Shown one piece after another: positions 43,806 to 53,380 of a DNA stretch of 64,000 nucleotides. The notes beneath the pieces were generated by a model. That model was not told where the DNA came from, did no database searches, and saw only the letters and a list, made by a program, of their open reading frames with translations. Origin of the DNA: CAWHMS01 sp963830495 (lineage in GTDB: Bacteria; Actinomycetota; Actinomycetes; Propionibacteriales; Nocardioidaceae); NCBI GenBank assembly GCA_963830495.1, contig CAWHMS010000003.1, positions 682,001 to 746,000 of the forward strand, written 5' to 3'. Made by a program: the position numbers and the translations under genes. Every line of letters starts with the position of its first letter. Position 1 is the stretch's first letter.

Positions 43806-45257
43806 TCAGCCGGGGAGGATCGGGCCGAAGAGCAACGACGGGGCCACCGACAACACCACCGCCGCGGCCAGGGTCGCCCCCACCACCAGATCCGTAGTGG
43901 CGGGCAGGTCGACCTCTCGCGGCGTGCGTGGGTCGACCGGTCGCCACAACACGGCCAGGAACCGTAGGTAGTAGACCAGCCCGATGGCGACGTTGACCGC
44001 CATCACCACAGCCAGCCACAGCAGGTCGCCGTCGATGGCGCTCTGGAAGACCACGACCTTCGCGATCAGACCCACCACGCCGGGTGGCAACCCGGCCAGG
44101 CACAGCAAGGCAAACGCCAGTGCGGCACCCAGCCACGGGCTGCGCCGCCCGAGTCCTGCGAAGTCCGACACGGTCGTCGCGCCCCAACGAGCGGCGCCAT
44201 GGACGACGGCGAACGCGCCGAGATTCACCACCGCGTACATCGCCGCGTACGCCTGGAGAGCGCCCACGTCCGTCGCGGATCCGCCTGCCGCCAGCGGCAC
44301 CAGGAGGTAGCCCGCCTGCGCGACCGACGACCAGGCCAGCAGCCGCACCGCATGCTGCTGACGCAGCGCCGCCAGGTTGCCCACGGTCATCGTGAGCGCT
44401 GCCGCCACAGCGACGACCACCGTCCAGCTGTCGGCGTACGTCGGGAAGAACCGCACCAGCACGATGACAAGCCCGGCCAGACCCGCCGCCTTCGACACCA
44501 CGGAGAGGTACGCCGCCACCGGCACCGGCGCTCCGACGTAGGTGTCCGGCACCCAGGCCTGGAACGGCACCGCGGCCACCTTGAAGGCCAGGCCCACCAA
44601 GGTCAGCACCACTCCGACTCCCAGCACGGGCTCCAGCGCCACACCGCTGGCGACCGAGGCGTTGACCGTGACCGCCGCGACCGAGCCGGTCGCGCCGTAC
44701 ACCATCGAGATGCCGAGCAGGGTGAAGGCCGTGGCCACGACCGAGGACAGGAAGAACGTCAGCGCCGCCTCCGACCCGCGCTTGTCGGCACGGCGCAGCG
44801 CCACCAGCGCGAAGGCCGGCAGCGAGACCGTCTCCATGGCCACCACGAGGGTCACCAGGTCACCCGCAGCCGCCAACGACAGGGCCCCCGCCCCCGACGA
44901 CAGCACCAGGAAGCACAGCTCCCCGGCAGGCAGCGCCCCGTCGACGACCAGGCTCTGCAAGAGCAGCAGCACCAGAGCCGTGGCGCCCAGCATCAGCGCC
45001 CACCACACGATGGTCACGTCGTCCACGACCCAGGAACATCCTTGGCTGGAGTCGCCGGACAGGCAGAACGCCACCCGCGGCTCGCGCCACAGCGACGCGG
45101 TCACGCCCAGAGCCGCCGCGATCCCGGCGAGGCTCACCAACATCGGCAGCCAACCGCGAGCACGCGGGGCGAACGCGCCCGCCACCAGCGCGAACAGCCC
45201 CGCACCGATGAGCAGCAGCGGCGCCGCGATCGCCACCCAGTCGATGTCCTGGATCAT
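43806..45257 (-). CDS. nuoN: NADH-quinone oxidoreductase subunit N
   Basis: Antiporter-like proton-pumping membrane subunit; 483 residues, ~14 hydrophobic segments. Contains GLAFKVAAVPFQAWVPDTYV and AVRLLAWSSVAQAGYLL. ATG overlaps the nuoM stop by four bases; the longer open frame upstream is an alternate reading of nuoM. Confidence 0.95.
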   Translation of the reverse strand: MIQDIDWVAIAAPLLLIGAGLFALVAGAFAPRARGWLPMLVSLAGIAAALGVTASLWREPRVAFCLSGDSSQGCSWVVDDVTIVWWALMLGATALVLLLLQSLVVDGALPAGELCFLVLSSGAGALSLAAAGDLVTLVVAMETVSLPAFALVALRRADKRGSEAALTFFLSSVVATAFTLLGISMVYGATGSVAAVTVNASVASGVALEPVLGVGVVLTLVGLAFKVAAVPFQAWVPDTYVGAPVPVAAYLSVVSKAAGLAGLVIVLVRFFPTYADSWTVVVAVAAALTMTVGNLAALRQQHAVRLLAWSSVAQAGYLLVPLAAGGSATDVGALQAYAAMYAVVNLGAFAVVHGAARWGATTVSDFAGLGRRSPWLGAALAFALLCLAGLPPGVVGLIAKVVVFQSAIDGDLLWLAVVMAVNVAIGLVYYLRFLAVLWRPVDPRTPREVDLPATTDLVVGATLAAAVVLSVAPSLLFGPILPG

Positions 45258-46756
45258 CGCAGCGCCACCCCCGCCACGGACTCGGCCGCCGACCACAGCA
45301 GCAGGCCCGGCACCACGCCAAGCACCACTGTCATCGCCAGCAACGGTGACCACGCGACCCACTCGTCGCGCTCGATGTCGACCACGGCATCCGCTTCGCT
45401 GCTGCCCTGGCAGACGCGGCGGATCGCGATCACGAAGTACGTCGTGGTCAGCACGACACCGATCCCCGCGACGACCATCAAGGCGAGGTACGTCGACCGG
45501 TCCAGCGCCGGATTCGGGTCGAAGGCGGCAAGCATCGCGAGCATCTCCCCCCAGAAGCCGGCCAGCCCGGGCAGACCCAGACTGGCCATCGCAGCCAGGC
45601 CGAACACTGCCCCCAGATGTGGACCACGACCGTAGAGTCCACGCCCGATGCTCGTGAGGTCGCTGCTCCCCACCCGGTCCTTCACGGCCCCGACGATGAA
45701 GAACAGCAGCCCGGTGATCAGCCCGTGTGCCACGTTGGCGAAGTTGGCCGCGAGCAAGCCCTGCTCGGTCATCGTGGACGTGGCGAGCAGCACGAAGCCC
45801 ATGTGACCGATGCTGGAGTAGGCGATCAGCCGCTTGAGGTCGGTCTGCGCCAGGCAGGCCAGGGCGCCGTACACGATGCCGACGACGCCGAGGGTGCCGA
45901 GGTAGGGCGCGACCTCCAGCGCACCGTCGGGCACGACGCCGTACCAGAACCGCAGCAGACCGTAGGTGCCTAGCTTCAGCAGCACCCCCGCGAGCAACAC
46001 CGATCCGACGGTCGGCGCCTTGCTGTGTGCGTCGGGCAGCCAGAAGTGCAGCGGCCACATGGGGGCCTTGGCACCGAAGCCCAGCATGAGGAGCACGGCC
46101 ACGGTCACCTGGGTCGACAACGGCATCGAGGCACCCACCTCGAGTGCCTCGACCAGGTCGAAGCTGCCGATCTCACCGCGGATCAGCAGGAAGGCCAGCA
46201 GCATCAGCGCCGACCCCGTGACGGTCACCACGAGGAAGCGGGTGGCGGCCTGGCGGCGGCCCGGTAGGTCGTGCGGGTCGCCCCAGTCGGCGATCACGAA
46301 CCACATCGGGATCAGCACCAGCTCGAAGAACACGAAGAAGACCAGCATGTCGAGGGCGGCGAACGTCCCGATCGCGCCGGCTTCGATCACGAGGACCAGC
46401 GCGACGAGCCCTCGGCTGGTGCCGCCGTCACCCGGGTCGGGCGCACGTCGAACGAGGGCGACGGCACAGCACCAGGTGAGCAGGGCCGTGAGCACCACCA
46501 GCGGCGCCGAGAGGGCGTCGAGCCCGAGATGCCACCCGACTCCGAGGCTTGGGATCCACTCGCCGTCCGACTCCCACACGAAGGCCCCGTCGGCGCGGCG
46601 TACGTCGATGCACGCCCACAACGACAGGGCCAGCACCACCGAGGTGACCGCCACGGCAAGCTTCGCGGCCGCTCGCCCGCCGCCCGGCAGCACCATGCCG
46701 ACCACCGCGGCGAGCAACGGCAGCCCGATCAAGAACTCCAGGCCACCCCGGGTCAC
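45254..46756 (-). CDS. nuoM: NADH-quinone oxidoreductase subunit M
   Basis: Antiporter-like subunit, 500 residues. Motifs FFFELVLIPMWF-like VFFELVLIPMWFVI, GFGAKAPMWPLHFWLPDAHS and LKRLIAYSSIGHMGFVL with the key Glu and Lys residues in place. GTG start overlaps the nuoL stop (GTGA). Confidence 0.96.
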   Translation of the reverse strand: MTRGGLEFLIGLPLLAAVVGMVLPGGGRAAAKLAVAVTSVVLALSLWACIDVRRADGAFVWESDGEWIPSLGVGWHLGLDALSAPLVVLTALLTWCCAVALVRRAPDPGDGGTSRGLVALVLVIEAGAIGTFAALDMLVFFVFFELVLIPMWFVIADWGDPHDLPGRRQAATRFLVVTVTGSALMLLAFLLIRGEIGSFDLVEALEVGASMPLSTQVTVAVLLMLGFGAKAPMWPLHFWLPDAHSKAPTVGSVLLAGVLLKLGTYGLLRFWYGVVPDGALEVAPYLGTLGVVGIVYGALACLAQTDLKRLIAYSSIGHMGFVLLATSTMTEQGLLAANFANVAHGLITGLLFFIVGAVKDRVGSSDLTSIGRGLYGRGPHLGAVFGLAAMASLGLPGLAGFWGEMLAMLAAFDPNPALDRSTYLALMVVAGIGVVLTTTYFVIAIRRVCQGSSEADAVVDIERDEWVAWSPLLAMTVVLGVVPGLLLWSAAESVAGVALR

Positions 46757-48633
46757 CGGGTCACCCCCAGCGCCACTCCGAGGATCAGGGCGCCGACCGC
46801 CACCGCGGAGACATACCGCTGCAGGTTGCCGTCGTGCCAGGCCCGCACCAGTCGCCCCGACCACTGCGCGGCTCCGTCGCCGCCCCGCACGTAGGTCTCG
46901 ACCACGTCGGACTCCGCGGCGCCCGTCGCGCTGACGGCGACCCGGAGTGGAGACACCACACCAGCCGCGACCGCGTCGTCCCACCACAGCTCCCGGGCCA
47001 ACACCGGGCGCAGCCGGCCGAGGCTCCTCGCCGGGTCGTGGCGTTCCAGCCGCCGCCACTCTGCCCACGTCACCACGCCGGCCACGGCACCCAGGCTCAG
47101 GCTGATCAGTGCGACGGTCCAGTGCAGCTCCTCGGCCTCGACCCCGAGGAAGTCAGGCCACAGCACCGCAACTCCCCCGAATACCGTGAGGAGTGCCAGG
47201 GCGATCATTGGTCCGGTCATCAAGCCCGGTGACTCCACGGTGTCGCGGTGGATCGTCTCGCGATGCATGGCGCCGGGCACGGTCACCGCTTGCGGGGAGC
47301 TCTCGCGTCGCGGCCCCCAGAACACCAGCAGCCACGCCCGGACGGAGTAGGCCGCGGTGAGTGCGGCGACGGCTAGCCCGGCCAGCAGCACGGTCCATGG
47401 CTGCCATCCGCCGTCGTGGGTCGCCTGCTCCCACGCGACCCCGAGGACGGCGTCCTTGGACCAGAAGCCGACCAGCGGCGGGACTCCGGCGAGCGCCGCA
47501 AACCCGACGGTCATCGTGACGAACGTCGTCGGCATGCCGCGCCGGAGGCCGCCCATCTGCGTCATCTGCTGGGTGCCGAGAGCGTGGATCACCGAACCCG
47601 CGGCCAGGAACAGCAACGCCTTGAAGGCGCCGTGCGCGAGTAGGTGCAGCACGCCGGCGGCGTACGACCCCAGGGCGAGCGCGGCGAACATGTACGCCAG
47701 CTGGCTGACCGTCGACCAGGCGAGCACCCGCTTGAGGTCGTACGTCGCGAGAGCGAAGAGCGCACTCCCGAGCATCGTGACTGCCGCGATGACCACCAGG
47801 GCGCCCGTCGTCACGTCGGACAGCAGGAAGAGCGGCAGCAGCCGCGCGACCAGGAAGACGCCGGCCGCCACCATGGTGGCGGCGTGGATGAGGGCGCTGA
47901 TGGGAGTGGGGCCGGGCATCGCATCGGGCAGCCAGGAGTGCAGGGGGAACTGGGCCGACTTCCCCACGACGCCGCAGAGCAGCAGCAGCGTCGCCAGGGT
48001 CGCGTCACCCGTGTCGACCGAGCCCGTGGCTGCGGCGTCGACGATCTCGCTCAGCCGATAGCTGCCGACCGCGTGCCCGATGACGAAGATCCCGAAGAGC
48101 AGCCCGACATCGCCCAGCCGGGTCATGAGGAATGCCTTCACCGCACCGGAGCGGGCCGGGCCGAGCTCCCAGTGGTGGCTGATCAGGTAGTACGAGCAGG
48201 CCCCCATGACCTCCCAGCCGACCAGCAACGCGAAGAAGTCGTCCGCCGTCACCACCAGGCTCATGGCCGACGTGAAGACGGCGACGAGGGCTACGTAGGA
48301 CGGGTACCGCGGATCACCTCGCAGGTAGGCGACCGAGAAGATCTGCACCAGCAGTGCCACGGTGGTGGCGAGCACCAGCATCGTGGCGCTCAGCTGGTCG
48401 ATCCACAGGCTCGGCTCGATCGCGACTGCCCCGGTGGGTATGTCGTACGGACCGATCACATCCGGCTCGACACCCTCTCCCCAGTGCTGCAGCCCGAGCC
48501 ATACCGCCCCGACCCACGCCAAGGCCGTGGCCGCCACCCCGGCGACCGGCGCCACCCGCTCGGCCCGGTGTCCCGCAACCAGGGCGAGCGCGGCACCGAC
48601 CAGGGGCAGCCCGAGTACCAGCAGTGCGATCAC
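46753..48633 (-). CDS. nuoL: NADH-quinone oxidoreductase subunit L
   Basis: Distal antiporter-like subunit with the long lateral helix; 626 residues. LLVGWEVMGACSYYLISHHW, GKSAQFPLHSWLPDAMPGPT and LKRVLAWSTVSQLAYM are present. GTG start overlaps nuoK by four bases. Confidence 0.96.
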   Translation of the reverse strand: MIALLVLGLPLVGAALALVAGHRAERVAPVAGVAATALAWVGAVWLGLQHWGEGVEPDVIGPYDIPTGAVAIEPSLWIDQLSATMLVLATTVALLVQIFSVAYLRGDPRYPSYVALVAVFTSAMSLVVTADDFFALLVGWEVMGACSYYLISHHWELGPARSGAVKAFLMTRLGDVGLLFGIFVIGHAVGSYRLSEIVDAAATGSVDTGDATLATLLLLCGVVGKSAQFPLHSWLPDAMPGPTPISALIHAATMVAAGVFLVARLLPLFLLSDVTTGALVVIAAVTMLGSALFALATYDLKRVLAWSTVSQLAYMFAALALGSYAAGVLHLLAHGAFKALLFLAAGSVIHALGTQQMTQMGGLRRGMPTTFVTMTVGFAALAGVPPLVGFWSKDAVLGVAWEQATHDGGWQPWTVLLAGLAVAALTAAYSVRAWLLVFWGPRRESSPQAVTVPGAMHRETIHRDTVESPGLMTGPMIALALLTVFGGVAVLWPDFLGVEAEELHWTVALISLSLGAVAGVVTWAEWRRLERHDPARSLGRLRPVLARELWWDDAVAAGVVSPLRVAVSATGAAESDVVETYVRGGDGAAQWSGRLVRAWHDGNLQRYVSAVAVGALILGVALGVTR

Positions 48634-48980
48634 GGCGCGGCCACCTCGTCCTCGCGGACCTCCGGGTCGTCGCGGTCGGCCAGTCCCCGCAGCCGGTCGA
48701 CGTCGATGTGCTGATAGCCGCGGAAGACGAGCAGCACGATGGCCAGTCCGAGTCCGATCTCGGCAGCAGCGATGGCGATGACGAAGAGCGTCAGCACCTG
48801 CCCGGAGTCCAGCGCGTCATGCCAGTAAGCGTCGAACGCCACCAGGTTGAGGTTGACCGCGTTGAGCATCAGCTCCACGCCCATAAGCACGAGGACGGCA
48901 TGCCGACGCGCCATGACGACGTACACCCCGAGCGCGAAGAGCAGCGACGAGAGCACCAGGGGGTAGAGCAGCGCCATCAC
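48630..48980 (-). CDS. nuoK: NADH-quinone oxidoreductase subunit K
   Basis: Three-span membrane subunit; 116 residues, slightly long because of a charged C-terminal tail. Conserved LVLMGVELMLNAVNLNLV holds the membrane Glu. GTG at 48980 or ATG at 48977; both overlap the nuoJ stop. Confidence 0.95.
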   Translation of the reverse strand: MMALLYPLVLSSLLFALGVYVVMARRHAVLVLMGVELMLNAVNLNLVAFDAYWHDALDSGQVLTLFVIAIAAAEIGLGLAIVLLVFRGYQHIDVDRLRGLADRDDPEVREDEVAAP

Positions 48981-49582
48981 CGATCACCGCCCGCATCGGT
49001 CGTCGAGGCCACCTCAGCAACGGGGTGGCCGCCGTCACTCGCCACGGGTTCCGACCGAGATCGTGCCGTCGGAGCAAGGCGCTGACGCTCATGTCGCGAC
49101 AGCACGATGGCGCCGATCAGGGCCGCGAGCAGGATCACGCTGAGCAGCTCGAAGGCCAGCACCCACCAGCCGAACAGCGTCGCTCCGAGGGCGCCGGGGT
49201 TCCCGATGTCGGCCTCGTCGATGGTGATGCGGGCGTCTTCGAACGCGACCGCGAAACAGGCGATCAGCAGTGCCGCCGTTGCAGCCGCGACGAGCGCGGC
49301 GACGTACCGGTTGCTCCCGGTGAGGTCCGGTACGGCGCCAGTCGGGGCCCGGGTCAGCATCAGGGCGAAGAGCAGCAGGACGACGACGGCACCCATGTAG
49401 ATCAGCACCTGCACCCACGCGACGAACTCCGCCGCCAGCAGCAGGTAACAGCCCGCGAGCGCCCCGAGAGTGACGACCAGCCAGAGCGCACAGTGCACGA
49501 GATTGCTGCTCACGGCCACCAGCAGGCCGGAGCCGACTGCGATCACGCCGAGCAGCGTGAACAGCACCTCGACGCCGGTCAC
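48977..49582 (-). CDS. nuoJ: NADH-quinone oxidoreductase subunit J
   Basis: Five-span membrane subunit, 201 residues; LLLAAEFVAWVQVLIYMGAV is the diagnostic helix. C-terminal ~45 residues are hydrophilic. GTG start overlaps nuoI (GTGA). Confidence 0.94.
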   Translation of the reverse strand: MTGVEVLFTLLGVIAVGSGLLVAVSSNLVHCALWLVVTLGALAGCYLLLAAEFVAWVQVLIYMGAVVVLLLFALMLTRAPTGAVPDLTGSNRYVAALVAAATAALLIACFAVAFEDARITIDEADIGNPGALGATLFGWWVLAFELLSVILLAALIGAIVLSRHERQRLAPTARSRSEPVASDGGHPVAEVASTTDAGGDR

Positions 49583-50118
49583 TCGGCTGCCTTGGGCGGA
49601 GTCGGCCGTGGCGGGCGGGCGCTGGCTTTCTCCGCGGCGGCGATCTCCTTGGGGTCGGGAGCGGCCGGGTCGAGCGCGGGTGGCGGCGGCACCGTCCACA
49701 TCCACTGCTGTAGCCGGCTCTTGTCATGGGTCAGGTCGCGGATGTCGTACTCGGCGTACTCGAACTCAGGTGACCAGAAGAGGGCGTCAAAGGGGCAGGC
49801 CTCGATGCAGATGCTGCAGTACATGCACAGCGAGAAGTCGATGTCGAAGCGGTCGAGCACGTTGCGGCTGCGCTCGCGACCACCGGGCGAGGCCGCCGGC
49901 ACCGCCTCCTTGTGCGAATCGATCGTGATGCACCAGGCGGGGCACTCGCGCGCGCACAGCATGCAGACGGTGCAGTTCTCCTCCATCAGGGCGATGACCC
50001 CCCGGGACCGCGGCGGCAGCGCCGGCATGGTGTCCGGGTACTGCGCAGTGACCGACCGGCGGGTGAGGTTCGCAAGCGTCACCTTGAGTCCGGTCAGGAA
50101 GCCGCGTCCGAAGCTCAT
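49579..50118 (-). CDS. nuoI: NADH-quinone oxidoreductase subunit I
   Basis: Peripheral-arm ferredoxin subunit carrying clusters N6a/N6b. 179 residues; two complete 4Fe-4S motifs, CTVCMLCARECP and CMYCSICIEACP, then a Pro/Ala-rich tail. With NuoB it keeps the electron wire, although the upstream NADH module genes are missing from the cluster. Confidence 0.96.
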   Translation of the reverse strand: MSFGRGFLTGLKVTLANLTRRSVTAQYPDTMPALPPRSRGVIALMEENCTVCMLCARECPAWCITIDSHKEAVPAASPGGRERSRNVLDRFDIDFSLCMYCSICIEACPFDALFWSPEFEYAEYDIRDLTHDKSRLQQWMWTVPPPPALDPAAPDPKEIAAAEKASARPPRPTPPKAAE

Positions 50119-51116
50119 GTGAGCTGCACCCCCACCGTGGTGATGGCGAGCTGGGCCAACGCGATCGGCACCAGCGCCGTCCAGGCCAGTCGTTGGAGCT
50201 GGTCGGCCCGCAGCCGCGGGAGGGCCACGCGCAGCCAGACGACCAGGAACGAGACGACCCCGATCTTGAGCAGCGTCCAGAGCCAGCCGAGCGCGTCTGG
50301 CCACGGCCCTTGCCAACCGCCGAGGAACAGCACCGTCGTGAGCGCCGCCAGCACCACGATGCCGGCGTACTCGGCGAGCAGGAAGAGGGCGAAGCGGATG
50401 CCGGCATACTCGGTGTAAGGCCCGAAGATGATCTCGGCGTCCGCGACTGGCATGTCGAAGGGGGGCCGCTGCAGCTCCGCGAGCCCGGCCACGAAGAACA
50501 CGACCAGCGCGGGCAGCTGCCACAGCAGCCACCACGGGCTCCACGCCTCGACGATGCCGGCGAGGGACAGCGTGCCGGCGGCCATCGCGGCCGACACGGC
50601 TGCGAGCACGAAGGGAAGCTCGTAGGCCATCAGCTGGGCGGCGACCCGGAGCCCACCAAGGAGCGAGAACTTGTTTGCGCTGGACCATCCGGCCATGAGC
50701 GATCCGAGTACGCCGACACTCATCACCGCCAACGCGAAGAACACTCCGACGTCCAGCGTGGCCCCGGCCGCGTCAGGCGCGATGGGGATGCAGACCAGTA
50801 CGACCAGGTACGGGATCAGCGCCACGGCCGGTGCGAGCCGGAACACGTGCCGGTCCGCGGCCGCGGGGATGACGTCCTCCTTCTGCGCGAACTTGACCCC
50901 GTCGGCCACCAGCTGCGCCCAGCCGTGGAAGCCACCGGCATACATCGGGCCGACGCGCGCCTGCATGTGAGCCATCGCCTTGTGCTCGGTCTGCCCGACG
51001 AGCAGCGGCAACACGAGGAACGCGACCACGACAAGGAGCAGGCGCAGGGTGAGGTCCCACCAGTCGACCACGAGCCCTACTCTCGCGACCGATGTGTGCG
51101 AGCGTCCATGACGCAC
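50115..51116 (-). CDS. nuoH: NADH-quinone oxidoreductase subunit H
   Basis: Membrane subunit forming the quinone chamber with NuoB/NuoD. 333 residues; ADGVKFAQKEDVIPAAADR and ELQRPPFDMPVADAEIIFGP are conserved. The N-terminal TEHKAMAHMQARVGPMYAGG is of the actinobacterial second-locus (nuoH2) type as I recall it. GTG at 51116, or GTG at 51071. Its expected upstream partners nuoD-G are absent. Confidence 0.94.
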   Translation of the reverse strand: MRHGRSHTSVARVGLVVDWWDLTLRLLLVVVAFLVLPLLVGQTEHKAMAHMQARVGPMYAGGFHGWAQLVADGVKFAQKEDVIPAAADRHVFRLAPAVALIPYLVVLVCIPIAPDAAGATLDVGVFFALAVMSVGVLGSLMAGWSSANKFSLLGGLRVAAQLMAYELPFVLAAVSAAMAAGTLSLAGIVEAWSPWWLLWQLPALVVFFVAGLAELQRPPFDMPVADAEIIFGPYTEYAGIRFALFLLAEYAGIVVLAALTTVLFLGGWQGPWPDALGWLWTLLKIGVVSFLVVWLRVALPRLRADQLQRLAWTALVPIALAQLAITTVGVQLT

Positions 51117-51154
51117 TCACCCTAGCGAGGCGGCGCGCCGCTCGCGTGTCATGA

Positions 51155-51230
51155 CTTCGCCGCGAATTGCGGGAAGAAGTCCCAATCGAAGGGCGGGAAG
51201 CGGGCCACCTTCCCGCAATTGACGGCGAAG
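51155..51230. repeat. Hairpin repeat, copy A
   Basis: 76 bp with 22-base arms (CTTCGCCGCGAATTGCGGGA.. and the near-complement at the other end, 20 of 22 paired) around a ~32-base centre with ATCGAAGGGCGG. Copy B is at 51964-52031 in the same orientation. Confidence 0.85.
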
Positions 51231-51315
51231 TGCGGCGGTACGACGACGAGCGATCTGCGACGAAGCCCCGGTGCCCCTCCGGAACAATGCTGGGCCGCCG
51301 GGCGTTAGGGGCGCA

Positions 51316-51939
51316 GTGACGACACTCGAGGACGAGTTCCAACGACAGATCGAGACCCTTCTCGACATCGACTTCCCCTCCCTCACCGGTCTTTCCACGG
51401 ATCAGTTCGTGTCCATGCTGTCGCCGCTGGAGAAGCGGCTCGACGACATACCCGCGCCGTCGCACGACCAGAGCCTGCCCTTCGTGATCGTGATCAAGGC
51501 GGCGCTCGTGCCGACCGAGACGGTCATACAGAGCATTGTCGACGGCCAAGGCAAGCGCGGCGTCGTGAACATGACCCCGCTCGGACCCGATGACTTCGCC
51601 CCGCGGCCGGGCACCGAGCTCCCGCCCAGTTCCGCCTACCTGCTCGCAGACATCGACATCGGCGCCGAGTCACTCGGGGTTCGCCCGAAGGACGCCCTGG
51701 TGGTCATGGAGGCGAGGCAGCGGCTTCCGCTCACGATCGACGAAGGCGTCGCCGTACTGACCCATCATCCCGACGTCCTGCGCACTCATAACGCCTACCA
51801 GCTGCTCGCGTCGCGACGAGCCGACAAGCGGATCCCGTCGATCTGGACGAGCTACGGTCAGCCGAGACTCGGCTGGTGCTGGGACGGCAACCCGCACACC
51901 TGGATGGGCAGCGCGTCTGCAGCCGCCCGCCTCTCCTGA
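51316..51939 (+). CDS. DUF5701-like protein of unknown function
   Basis: 207 residues from GTG (AGGGG upstream), soluble, with LVVMEARQRLPLTIDEGVAV and a C-terminal Trp-rich RLGWCWDGNPHTWMGSA. I associate it with actinobacterial DUF5701 proteins; no function is known. It lies on the opposite strand inside the nuo cluster, exactly where nuoD-G are expected, flanked by the two hairpin repeats. Confidence 0.75.
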   Translation: MTTLEDEFQRQIETLLDIDFPSLTGLSTDQFVSMLSPLEKRLDDIPAPSHDQSLPFVIVIKAALVPTETVIQSIVDGQGKRGVVNMTPLGPDDFAPRPGTELPPSSAYLLADIDIGAESLGVRPKDALVVMEARQRLPLTIDEGVAVLTHHPDVLRTHNAYQLLASRRADKRIPSIWTSYGQPRLGWCWDGNPHTWMGSASAAARLS

Positions 51940-51963
51940 TCCACTTCCACTCCCCCTTGTTTT

Positions 51964-52031
51964 GCCCCGCGATTGCGGGAAGAAGGCTCGATCGAAGGGC
52001 GGAAGCGGGCCACCTTCCCGCAATTCGCGGT
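51964..52031. repeat. Hairpin repeat, copy B
   Basis: About 68 bp, clearly homologous to copy A (shares ATCGAAGGGCGG, AAGCGGGCCACCTTCCCGCA). Arms CCGCGATTGCGGGAAG and CTTCCCGCAATTCGCGG pair with one gap. Sits between the convergent ends of the DUF5701 gene and nuoC and may terminate both. Confidence 0.85.
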
Positions 52032-52046
52032 GCACGTAGAAGGTGG

Positions 52047-52706
52047 TCAGGGTCGGTCCTGAGGGGCGGCGTCGCTCGCAGTGGCGGCAGGCCCCCAGTC
52101 GTCGGGGTCGGGTACGCCGGGCGGGCGGGTACGGCGCCGGGACGGCGACGCGTCATGGTCGGACTCGCCCGGCTCCTTCGCGCCGGGCCAGGGCTTGGCC
52201 ACCCGGGAGGCGAGCACGAAGTCCTTGCGCAGCGGATGACCCTCGAAGCCGTCAGGCAGCAACAGCGTCTCGAGCGACTCGTGCCCGACGAAGTCGATGC
52301 CGAACATCTCGTGCGTCTCGCGCTCGTGCCAGCCGGCGCCGGCGTACACCGCGCAGGCACAGCCCAGCGCGGCCGCCTCGCGGGGCACCCGGGTGCGCAG
52401 CAGGAGCGACTCGACCGAGCCCGACGACATGGCCGCGACATGCGCGACGACCGAGAAGCCCTCGGCCTCCTCGTCGATCGCGGTCAGGAAGTCGAAGAAG
52501 GCGCAGTCGAGATCCTCGCGGGCACGGGACAGCGCCGCGACCCATTGGTCCGCCTGGACGTCGACGGTGGCAGGGCCGAAACCCTGGTCGGGCTCGACCG
52601 CATAGGTCCGGGCCAGCCGGTCGACCCACGCCGACCTGGCCGCGACTCCCGCACCCTCGGCGTCGGTCATGGCCTGGCCGCCTGCCGGGCCCTCGGGCTC
52701 GGTCAT
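52047..52706 (-). CDS. nuoC: NADH-quinone oxidoreductase subunit C
   Basis: Peripheral-arm 30-kDa subunit. 219 residues; signature WHERETHEMFGIDFVGHESL and LLLPDGFEGHPLRKDFVLAS. Not fused to NuoD: after the NuoC domain only a ~45-residue Pro/Asp-rich tail follows. ATG overlaps the nuoB stop by four bases. Confidence 0.94.
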   Translation of the reverse strand: MTEPEGPAGGQAMTDAEGAGVAARSAWVDRLARTYAVEPDQGFGPATVDVQADQWVAALSRAREDLDCAFFDFLTAIDEEAEGFSVVAHVAAMSSGSVESLLLRTRVPREAAALGCACAVYAGAGWHERETHEMFGIDFVGHESLETLLLPDGFEGHPLRKDFVLASRVAKPWPGAKEPGESDHDASPSRRRTRPPGVPDPDDWGPAATASDAAPQDRP

Positions 52707-53380
52707 CCCTTCGTCTCCGACTCCTGCGTCGCTGCCCCCGGGCTCGACCCTGAACTCGACGCCGGCGCTTGCACCAACGGGGTCGAGGCGCGCGCCAACA
52801 GCGATCTCCGCTCGGAGCTTGTGTCCCCAGAGCCGGCGTCCGGCCTTCCGGTGTACCGCTCGCCCAGTGACTCGGCCGCGATCTTCTGCTGCAGCTTGAC
52901 GATGCCCTGGAGCAGCGCCTCGGGGCGGGGCGGGCAGCCGGGCACGTAGACGTCGACCGGGATCATCTGGTCGACCCCCTTGGTGACGCAGTAGGAGTCC
53001 CAGTAGGGGCCGCCGGAGTTGGAGCACGAGCCGAAGGAGATGACGTACTTCGGGTCGGGCATCTGCTCGTAGAGGCGCTGCACCGCGGGGGCCATCTTGT
53101 CCGTGACGGTGCCGGACACCACCATCAGGTCGGCCTGCCGCGGCCCCGGTGCGAACGGGATCACGCCCAGCCGGATGAAGTCGTGCCGCGCCATCGAGGT
53201 GGCGATGAACTCGATCGCGCAGCAGGCGAGCCCGAAGTTGAACACCCACAGCGAGTAGCGCCGCCCCCAGTTGAGCACGTAACGCGCCGGCTCCGGAGCG
53301 ATCCGCTGCAGCAGCCCGACCCGCGGAGCCGGGAGGTCGACGGGTCCAGTCGACGTACCGATGGGGTCGGCGCGACTCAC
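52703..53380 (-). CDS. nuoB: NADH-quinone oxidoreductase subunit B
   Basis: Holds the terminal N2 4Fe-4S cluster. 225 residues; the four ligands are visible in LACCAIEF (tandem Cys), FGSCSNSGGPY and VPGCPPRPEALLQG. A ~50-residue Ser/Ala-rich C-terminal tail is extra. GTG start overlaps nuoA (GTGA). Confidence 0.95.
   Translation of the reverse strand: MSRADPIGTSTGPVDLPAPRVGLLQRIAPEPARYVLNWGRRYSLWVFNFGLACCAIEFIATSMARHDFIRLGVIPFAPGPRQADLMVVSGTVTDKMAPAVQRLYEQMPDPKYVISFGSCSNSGGPYWDSYCVTKGVDQMIPVDVYVPGCPPRPEALLQGIVKLQQKIAAESLGERYTGRPDAGSGDTSSERRSLLARASTPLVQAPASSSGSSPGAATQESETKG

Noticed and set aside
44199..48714. Several long plus-strand frames across nuoN-nuoL
   Set aside because: Opposite to intact membrane subunits; low-complexity translations.
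51155..52031. Insertion sequence
   Set aside because: The enclosed protein has no transposase motifs and the repeats are hairpins in direct orientation, not terminal inverted repeats.
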